From positions 186,001 through 250,000 of the forward strand of contig JAFDWR010000002.1 in assembly GCA_018268355.1 (NCBI GenBank): a stretch of 64,000 nt of DNA, read 5' to 3'. The DNA comes from Armatimonadota bacterium. GTDB taxonomy: Bacteria; Armatimonadota; Fimbriimonadia; Fimbriimonadales; Fimbriimonadaceae. Of the stretch, positions 57,991 to 64,000 are shown piece after piece (the stretch's first letter is position 1; each line of letters starts with the position of its first letter). Below the pieces are notes generated by a model. The model was not told the DNA's origin. It did no database searches and saw only the letters and a program-made list of their open reading frames with translations. The translations under genes were made by a program, and so were the position numbers.

Positions 57991-59696
57991 CGAGAGAGGT
58001 TGGCCTCCAGGTTCGTCGCCTGCTTCACCGGGAAGTGGAGGTTGGCGGGGGTGAGGACCGCTTCGTTGCCCTTGAGCGGCTCGGTGATCTTGCTTCCATC
58101 GCGGTTCGGCGCATAGACGAGGTTCATCTTGGCGTCGATCTCATGATCCGATTCGGCCCAGCTGGGTCGATTTCCGGCCGGGCTCACCGCCATCAGCCGC
58201 GCCGCACCAATCGAGGCTTCCATCGGCTTGAGGAAGGTGTTGGGATAGATGCCGCCCCAGAAGATGAAGACGACGAGGATGCCGCTGATCGCGATTTCCC
58301 AAGGCTTGATGTCCTTCAGCCGCTGGTTCTCGGGGTTGTTGTTCGGGCCATAGAACACCTGCATGAACATGTACAGCAGGTAGACGGCGGCGAGGATGAC
58401 ACCGCAGGCCGCGATGACGGCGAGGCCGAGGTTGAGGCCATAGGCTCCCGCGAAGGAGGATTCAAAGGCACCCATGAGGGCCATGAATTCGCCGATGAAG
58501 CCGTTTGTGCCGGGGAGGCCGACCGAGCTGAGCATGACGATCAGGAAGATCGTCGCGTAGATCGGCATCTGGGCCTTAAGGCCGCCGAACTCGGTGAACA
58601 TGCGGGTGTGACGTCGCTCATAGATGAGGCCAACGAGAAGGAACAACGCGCCTGTGCTGATGCCGTGGTTCAGCTGCTGGTAGGTGCCGCCGAGCATGCC
58701 CGTGTGGTTCAGCGAGAAGAGTCCAACCAGGACAAATCCCATGTGGGCGACCGAAGAATAGGCGATGAGCTTCTTCAAGTCGGGCTGGATCGCGGCGACA
58801 ATCGCTCCGTAGATGATGCCGATGACCGCGAGCGTCATGACATACGGCGCCATCGTCGGGATGACGTCGGGGAAGAGCGGCATCACGAATCGCAGGAAGC
58901 CATAGGTGCCCATCTTCAGGAGCACACCGGCGAGGATGATCGAGCCTGCGGTGGGTGCTTCGACGTGGGCGTCGGGCAGCCAGGTGTGGAACGGGAACGC
59001 GGGACACTTCACGAGAAAGGCCACTGCGAACGACCAGAACAGCCACGCTTGAAGCTGGAACGCGCCTGCCCAAAGCTTGCCGTTGGCGACCTGGGCTTGG
59101 ATGTCGATGATGCTGAAGCTCAGGGTGCCCGTCGCCTTCTGATGCAGCGAGGCGAGGGTGATCATGCCGAGGAGCATGAAGATCGAGCCTGCAAACGTGT
59201 AGATGAAGAACTTCTTGCTCGCGTAGGCCCTGCGAGCGCCGCCCCAGATGCTGATGAGGAAGTACATCGGGATGAGGCTGGCTTCGAAGAAGCTGTAGAA
59301 CAGCACCATGTCGAGCGAGCAGAACACGCCGAGCATGGCGGTCTCGAGCACGAAGATCCAGACGAAGTATTGCTTCACCCGGTCATTCACGTAGAAGCTG
59401 AACCAGATCGAGATCGCGGTAAGGAACGTCGTGAGCAGGACGAGCCAGAATGAGATGCCGTCGATGCCCATCCGGTAGGCGATGCCCATGCCCTTCATCC
59501 ACTCGATGTTCTCGGTGAACTGGAAGTGGAAGGTGTTGGACGAGAAGTCCTTGAGCAGGGTCAGCGAGACCGCGAAGACGCCCAGCGACCAGCCGAGAGC
59601 GGCCCACTTGACGGTGCTTGTCTTCGAACTCGGGATGAGGTTGAGGAGCAGGGCGCCAAGGAGCGGCAGGAACGTGATGACGGAAAGGATGCCCAT
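57987..59696 (-). CDS. nuoM: NADH-quinone oxidoreductase subunit M
   Basis: 569 residues with about 14 TM helices. Key motifs are SFFEASLIPMYFLISIWGG with the essential Glu, KCPAFPFHTWLPDAHVEAPTAGSIILAGVLLKMGTYGFLR with the Lys/His set, and KKLIAYSSVAHMGFVL. It is an antiporter-like, proton-translocating subunit. The start overlaps the nuoL stop by one base. The C-terminal ~80 residues extend beyond the last TM helix. Confidence 0.96.
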   Translation of the reverse strand: MGILSVITFLPLLGALLLNLIPSSKTSTVKWAALGWSLGVFAVSLTLLKDFSSNTFHFQFTENIEWMKGMGIAYRMGIDGISFWLVLLTTFLTAISIWFSFYVNDRVKQYFVWIFVLETAMLGVFCSLDMVLFYSFFEASLIPMYFLISIWGGARRAYASKKFFIYTFAGSIFMLLGMITLASLHQKATGTLSFSIIDIQAQVANGKLWAGAFQLQAWLFWSFAVAFLVKCPAFPFHTWLPDAHVEAPTAGSIILAGVLLKMGTYGFLRFVMPLFPDVIPTMAPYVMTLAVIGIIYGAIVAAIQPDLKKLIAYSSVAHMGFVLVGLFSLNHTGMLGGTYQQLNHGISTGALFLLVGLIYERRHTRMFTEFGGLKAQMPIYATIFLIVMLSSVGLPGTNGFIGEFMALMGAFESSFAGAYGLNLGLAVIAACGVILAAVYLLYMFMQVFYGPNNNPENQRLKDIKPWEIAISGILVVFIFWGGIYPNTFLKPMEASIGAARLMAVSPAGNRPSWAESDHEIDAKMNLVYAPNRDGSKITEPLKGNEAVLTPANLHFPVKQATNLEANLSR

Positions 59697-61897
59697 TACT
59701 TCTTCACCCCCGTGAACAGCGCGTAAGCGAGGTAGCCGAGGATGGCGACCCCTCCCAGCAACATGCCCGCCGCGTAAGCGCGGATGAAACCGTTTTGGAG
59801 CCAGCCGAGCACCTTACCGATGCCAGTGGCGAGCCAGCCGGAGCCGTTGACCGCGCCGTCGATGACGGTTGCGTCGAGGCCGCGCCAGCTGAAGGTCGCG
59901 AGGTCGCGTCCTCCGTCAACGCTTGCGCTCACCATGGCGTTGTCATAGCCAAACTGGTCGCGAGCGGCGCGTCGGAACGGCGACCACTTCGACTCGTCCC
60001 AGCCTTCCTTCTTCGGCAGGCCGCGGAAGTAGATGATCGCGCCGAAAACGATGCCAAGTCCGGCGGCGATGATCGAGTAGGCCATGAGGCTCAGGCCGCC
60101 CGGAAGGTGGTGCGGATGCTCCTCAAGCTCCTTCAGAACCGAGAGTCCGTTCGGATAAAGCCAGTGCTCGAAGAGGTGGTTGTTCGCGAGGACATAACCA
60201 CCGCCCGCCGAAAGGACGCCAAGAACAACGAGCGGAACCCACATGCTGACCGGCACTTCGTGCGGCGTGTGGTTCTTGTCGAGATCGTGGTGATGCTCGT
60301 GCTCGTGGGGCTGGGCGGCGAGTTCCTCGTCGGTGTAGAAGAAGCCGTGCTCGTCGGGGCCGTGGTCCTCGTGAGCGTGGTGCGCATGGTCGTGATGACC
60401 GTGGTCATCGTGCGCGTGGTCATGCTCGTCGTGGTGATGCGGTTCGATGCTGCGCCACTGTTCGGTCTTGCCGTTGAAGGTGAGAAGCGTCATTCGCGTC
60501 ATGTAGAACGCGGTGAGCATGGCAACGCCGAGACCGACCCAACCGACGATGTAGCTGAAGTTCACACCGCTGATCTGAGCGTGATCATTGGCAAGCGCGT
60601 AGCCGAGGATCGCTTCCTTCGAGAAGAAGCCGGAAAGGCCGGGGATTCCCGCAATCGCGAAGTAGCCAATGAACATCGTCACCGCGGTGATCGGGATGTA
60701 CTTGAACAGCTTGCCGTAGTTGCGCATGTCCTGGTTGTGGGCCATCGCGTGGATGACCGCGCCCGAACCAAGGAAGAGCAGCGCCTTGAAGAACGCGTGC
60801 GTGGTGACGTGGAACATGCCCACCCAGTACGCGCCCGCGCCGCAGGCCATGAACATGAAGCCAAGCTGGGAAACCGTCGAATAGGCGAGCACCTTCTTGA
60901 TGTCCGTCTGTCCGAAGGCGATCAGCGCGGCGAACAAGGCGGTGAAGGCACCGACGATACAGACAATCGCGCTCGCGACAGGCGACATCTGGAAGACGAT
61001 GTTCATCCGGTTCAGGAGCACGATGCCCGAGGTGACCATCGTCGCGGCGTGGATGAGGGCGGAAACCGGGGTGGGGCCCGCCATTGCGTCAGGGAGCCAA
61101 AGGTAGAGCGGGAACTGGGCCGACTTACCGCAAGCGCCAACGAAGAGACAAAGCGCGATCGCGGTCGTCATCCCGGGGTTGCCCTTGAGCAGCTCGCCGA
61201 GGTGGGGGAGCATGACGTCGTAGCTCAGCCAGCGGCCCGAAGCACCATCGATGCCCAGCTTGTCCTTGTTGCCCGCGAGGAGCACGACAAGGAGGAACAT
61301 GCCGACGGTGAGGCCGACGTCACCGATGCGGTTGACAATAAACGCCTTGTTGGCTGCCCGCGAGTTTGCGAGGTCCTTGTACCAAAAGCCGATGAGTAGG
61401 TAGGAACAGACGCCGACCCCTTCCCATCCGATGAAGAGCAACGCGAGGTTGTTCCCAAGGACGAGGATGAGCATCGCGGCGATGAAGAGGTTCAGGTAGG
61501 TGAAGAACCGGGTGTAGTCCTTCTCCTCTGCCATGTAGCCGGTTGCGTAGAGGTGGATGAGCGAACCGATGCCGGTGATGATGAGCACCATCGTCATCGA
61601 CAGGGTGTCGATTCGAACCTCGAACGGGATGTTGATCGAGGCGATCTTGATCCAGCTGAAGAGGGTTTGGACCACGCCCACTTCGGCGCGTTGGGTGGCA
61701 TCCATTCCCGCGAGCTGCTTGGTGAGGAGCACCGCGACGCCAAAGGCGGCGACGATCGGAATGACCGCGAGGAATCCGGCGACGCGTCGACCGAATGCCT
61801 TCTCGATCCGCTTGCCCAGCAGCGATTGGATCAGAAATCCAAAGAGCGGGAAGCCCAGAACGAGCCAGATGAGGTTAAAGCTTTGGTTGCCTTCCAT
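59696..61897 (-). CDS. nuoL: NADH-quinone oxidoreductase subunit L with a His-rich loop
   Basis: 733 residues. Core motifs are FIGWEGVGVCSYLLIGFWY, RIGDVGLTVGM, GACGKSAQFPLYLWLPDAMAGPTPVSALIHAATMVTSG and KKVLAYSTVSQLGFM. The C-terminal amphipathic long-helix region is present. Residues ~486-547 form a soluble loop with about 22 His, many in HHH or HxH runs. The loop lies after FNGKTEQW. It is the largest pumping subunit of complex I. Confidence 0.96.
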   Translation of the reverse strand: MEGNQSFNLIWLVLGFPLFGFLIQSLLGKRIEKAFGRRVAGFLAVIPIVAAFGVAVLLTKQLAGMDATQRAEVGVVQTLFSWIKIASINIPFEVRIDTLSMTMVLIITGIGSLIHLYATGYMAEEKDYTRFFTYLNLFIAAMLILVLGNNLALLFIGWEGVGVCSYLLIGFWYKDLANSRAANKAFIVNRIGDVGLTVGMFLLVVLLAGNKDKLGIDGASGRWLSYDVMLPHLGELLKGNPGMTTAIALCLFVGACGKSAQFPLYLWLPDAMAGPTPVSALIHAATMVTSGIVLLNRMNIVFQMSPVASAIVCIVGAFTALFAALIAFGQTDIKKVLAYSTVSQLGFMFMACGAGAYWVGMFHVTTHAFFKALLFLGSGAVIHAMAHNQDMRNYGKLFKYIPITAVTMFIGYFAIAGIPGLSGFFSKEAILGYALANDHAQISGVNFSYIVGWVGLGVAMLTAFYMTRMTLLTFNGKTEQWRSIEPHHHDEHDHAHDDHGHHDHAHHAHEDHGPDEHGFFYTDEELAAQPHEHEHHHDLDKNHTPHEVPVSMWVPLVVLGVLSAGGGYVLANNHLFEHWLYPNGLSVLKELEEHPHHLPGGLSLMAYSIIAAGLGIVFGAIIYFRGLPKKEGWDESKWSPFRRAARDQFGYDNAMVSASVDGGRDLATFSWRGLDATVIDGAVNGSGWLATGIGKVLGWLQNGFIRAYAAGMLLGGVAILGYLAYALFTGVKK

Positions 61898-61903
61898 TCT
61901 GAG

Positions 61904-62248
61904 TTATCCGCGAAGCAGGTTCATTTCGTCGATGTCGATGTTCTGTCGAAGTCGGTAGATCGCCATGATGATGCCGAGGCCGACCGCAACTTCCGCCGCC
62001 GCCACGGCCATGACGAAGATGACCATCATCTGGCCCGACATCACCGCTTGGGCTTGGCCAGTCGGCGCGACATTGCTCGAGGGCATGTAGCGGGCGAAGG
62101 CGAGGAACGTGAGGTTGGCCGCGTTGAGCATGAGCTCAATGCACATGAAGATCACGATGGGGTTGCGGCGGATGACGACACCCACCACGCCGATCGTGAA
62201 CATGAAGAGGCCAACGAGAAGGTAGGCAACGAGGGGGACTCCGTTCAT
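61904..62248 (-). CDS. nuoK: NADH-quinone oxidoreductase subunit K
   Basis: 114 residues with three TM helices. RNPIVIFMCIELMLNAANLTFLAF carries the conserved Glu. A second conserved Glu lies in MAVAAAEVAVGLGIIMAIYR. Both are part of the proton pathway of the membrane arm. The start overlaps the nuoJ stop by 4 bases. Confidence 0.95.
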   Translation of the reverse strand: MNGVPLVAYLLVGLFMFTIGVVGVVIRRNPIVIFMCIELMLNAANLTFLAFARYMPSSNVAPTGQAQAVMSGQMMVIFVMAVAAAEVAVGLGIIMAIYRLRQNIDIDEMNLLRG

Positions 62249-62784
62249 GGGTTCAGCCTCCGCTTGGCAAGCAGAATGGACCCCACGATCCCAACCAGCA
62301 GAAGGATGCTGGCGATTTCGAAGGGGTAAAGATAGTTGGAGAACAGGGTGTTCCCGACTGCTTGGGGCGAACCGAAGTTATCGGGCGCCTTTGGCGTTTG
62401 AATCTTGATCATCTGGGGCACGATCTGCGAGGCGATGAGGGAGAAGAGGCCCAGACCCAGCATGATGCCCACCGGTAGCTTGATGTCGAGCTTCTCGTCC
62501 TTGTCCGTTTGGATCGCGCCCAGGTTGAGGAGCATGATCACGAACAGGAAGAGGACCATGATCGCGCCGGTGTAAACGACGATCTGGACGATGCCGAGCA
62601 TCTCGCAGTTCAGCGTGAAGTAAAGGAACGCGAGAACAAAGAAGTTCAGGACCAAGCAGAGCGCGGACCGAATCGCGTTTCGGAAGAAGATCACGCCCAC
62701 TGCCGAGGCCATCGCGATCCCCGCCAGGAGCAAGAAGATCCCGAGTTCGGGAGTCGGCTTCACGGGAAGTTTCGACAGATCCAT
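62245..62784 (-). CDS. nuoJ: NADH-quinone oxidoreductase subunit J
   Basis: 179 residues with five hydrophobic helices. The pattern RNAIRSALCLVLNFFVLAFLYF, LGIVQIVVYTGAIMVLFLFVIMLLNL is the NuoJ signature. It lies directly after nuoH with a 3-base gap, so no nuoI is present at the usual place. Confidence 0.95.
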   Translation of the reverse strand: MDLSKLPVKPTPELGIFLLLAGIAMASAVGVIFFRNAIRSALCLVLNFFVLAFLYFTLNCEMLGIVQIVVYTGAIMVLFLFVIMLLNLGAIQTDKDEKLDIKLPVGIMLGLGLFSLIASQIVPQMIKIQTPKAPDNFGSPQAVGNTLFSNYLYPFEIASILLLVGIVGSILLAKRRLNP

Positions 62785-62787
62785 GAT

Positions 62788-64000
62788 TTAGTTCACCGCC
62801 TCCGCAACTCGTTCGGGGTCGACTTCGACCACTGGGGCGGGCTTGCCGCCAACCATCTTGACCGTACGAACCTCGAGATCGGCGCCCTTGTCGATCGACT
62901 TCAGGAGTCGCCAGAGCGTGAAGACGACCACACCGGCCACGACCCACATGCCGATTCCTGCCGCCGAGCCGTATCGAGCGGAGATAAAGATCCAGGTCGC
63001 CACCGCCATGAAGTTGAGCGTGGCGAGGGGGAGCATCGATCGCCAACCGATCGACATGAGCTGGTCGTAGCGAAGCCTGGGGAGCGTGGCTCGGAGCCAG
63101 ATGTAGAACGTGAGTCCCGCGATGATCTTGCCGACCATCCAGATCGGCGAGAGGTAGATCGTCATCGACTTCATGAAGCCGAAGAGGCCGTTCAGGACGG
63201 GCGAGTTGTCGGCGAGGAAGCCCCAATTGATCGGAACGATGTTCCAGCCGCCGAGGAAGACGGTGGCGAACACCGCGGAGAAGATGAACATCGCCGCGTA
63301 CTCACCCATGAAGTAGACCGCGAACTTCATCGAGCTGTACTCGGTGTGGTAGCCGGCGATGAGTTCGTTTTCAGCCTCCGGAAGGTCGAACGGGGCTCGG
63401 TTCGTTTCTGCGACCATACAGACGAGGAAGATGATGCCGCTGATGAACCCGTAGGGAGTGAGGATGAACCAGTTCTGGAAGATCTGGCCGTAGCCGCCCA
63501 TGCCCCAGAGCGGCTGCTCTTGCATCGCGACCATGTCGGTCATCCGCAGGCTGCCGGTGGCGAGAACGATCGCGGCAAGCGACATGCCCATCGAAAGTTC
63601 GTAGCTGATGAGCTGGGCCGAGGATCGCAGGCCACCCATGAGCGAGTACTTGTTGTTGCCCGCATAGCCGCCGAGCACGACGCCATAGACGCCGAGCGAG
63701 CTAATCGCAAGCATGTACAGCACGCCGATGTTCACGTCGGCGACCGGAGTGAGCAGCGTGTACGGGCCAAACGGGATCGTCGCACCGAGCGCGAACGCCG
63801 GGAAAAGGGCGAGCGCGGGAGCGAGGAAGTAGATCACGCGGTCGACGCTCGCGGGGGTGACGTCTTCCTTAAAGAACAGCTTGACGCCGTCCGCAATCGG
63901 CTGAAGAAGACCGAACAGCTTGAACTTTCGGCCGCGCAGTCCCGGCGGAAGGATCTTCCAGTGGGCCGGAAGCCGGAAGTTCCCGACTCGGTTCGGACCG
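62788..64000 (-). CDS. nuoH: NADH-quinone oxidoreductase subunit H, 5' end beyond the window
   Basis: About 404 residues of a longer protein: the reading frame runs off the right edge of the window without a start. Core motifs are GPNRVG near the edge, GLLQPIADGVKLFFKED, ELSMGMSLAAIVLATGSL, NRAPFDLPEAENELIAGYHTEYSSMKF and LRATLPRLRYDQLMSIGW. Between GPNRVG and GLLQP is an insert of about 23 residues, absent in E. coli. NuoH forms much of the quinone chamber. A GTG at 63837 lies within the protein and should not be taken as the start. The C-terminal tail is ~30 residues after the last TM helix. Confidence 0.95.
   Translation of the reverse strand, partial: GPNRVGNFRLPAHWKILPPGLRGRKFKLFGLLQPIADGVKLFFKEDVTPASVDRVIYFLAPALALFPAFALGATIPFGPYTLLTPVADVNIGVLYMLAISSLGVYGVVLGGYAGNNKYSLMGGLRSSAQLISYELSMGMSLAAIVLATGSLRMTDMVAMQEQPLWGMGGYGQIFQNWFILTPYGFISGIIFLVCMVAETNRAPFDLPEAENELIAGYHTEYSSMKFAVYFMGEYAAMFIFSAVFATVFLGGWNIVPINWGFLADNSPVLNGLFGFMKSMTIYLSPIWMVGKIIAGLTFYIWLRATLPRLRYDQLMSIGWRSMLPLATLNFMAVATWIFISARYGSAAGIGMWVVAGVVVFTLWRLLKSIDKGADLEVRTVKMVGGKPAPVVEVDPERVAEAVN

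Noticed and set aside
1-64000. CRISPR arrays, transposons or prophage
   Set aside because: No array of regularly spaced repeats, no transposase, integrase or terminal repeats were seen on either strand.

Overview
The window is 64 kb of dense chromosomal DNA with high G+C. It has short intergenic gaps, many 1-, 4- or 8-base gene overlaps, and no transposase, phage gene or CRISPR array. The gene content fits a Gram-negative-type bacterium outside the best-studied phyla. It combines lipoproteins and a type IV pilus/secretion ATPase with an actinobacterial-style MetH N-terminal half, a Pup-ligase-like (PafA/Dop family) gene, an orphan GlmL/MutL-family ATPase, and secreted proteins with a DG-type carboxy end like that of planctomycete/armatimonadete pseudopilin-like proteins. 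My inference is Armatimonadota (Fimbriimonadia-like). No 16S gene is present, so this is not proven.

Layout. At 0-6.4 kb, a leftward exopolysaccharide pair (Wzz/BY-kinase-like, then a Wzy/O-antigen-ligase-like protein) is divergent from a secreted clan GH-A glycoside hydrolase. At 6.5-21 kb lie mostly secreted or membrane proteins of unknown role (an STN-domain protein, a DcrB/PsbP-like membrane protein, an HEFGH metallopeptidase, a PD40 propeller lipoprotein). Among them are a Gfo/Idh/MocA oxidoreductase, a Tam-like methyltransferase, trxB with an unusual upstream region, a frameshifted helix-hairpin-helix membrane protein, and a MetH that stops after its pterin domain. At 21-26.8 kb are pilB/gspE plus an HDOD gene, then glmL-like and pheS. 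At 26.8-30.2 kb a leftward operon runs pyrH-frr-uppS-GH4 glycosidase. At 30.2-36.5 kb are the PafA/Dop-family gene, a GH35 beta-galactosidase, an FkbM methyltransferase and a large coiled-coil membrane protein. At 36.6-39.5 kb are gnd and zwf, the oxidative pentose-phosphate pair.

At 40-42.5 kb are three tandem paralogous secreted proteins, divergent from galE. At 43.5-46.2 kb is dxs with a small protein and yajQ. At 46.4-51.3 kb are an Rcp-type response regulator and a leftward operon encoding a TPR protein, a membrane partner, an HTTM protein and a hypothetical protein. At 51.4-55.9 kb are recN, tRNA-Leu(UAA), a pyroglutamyl-peptidase-like protein, a lipoprotein and a sugar isomerase. At 55.9-64 kb is the distal half of the respiratory complex I operon (nuoH-J-K-L-M, a short UroD-like gene, nuoN), with nuoH cut by the window edge and no nuoI between nuoH and nuoJ.

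A recurrent feature is a -10-like hexamer 5-9 bases ahead of the start codon, with no good Shine-Dalgarno sequence in most cases. This suggests that leaderless transcripts are common in this genome. I did not find a clear multi-gene novel system. The strongest leads are the orphan PafA-like gene, the 29-codon small membrane ORF plus three-way-junction element upstream of trxB, the pentanucleotide-repeat frameshift, the tandem paralogs with a homogenised 5' end, the HTTM operon, and the UroD-like gene inside the nuo operon.
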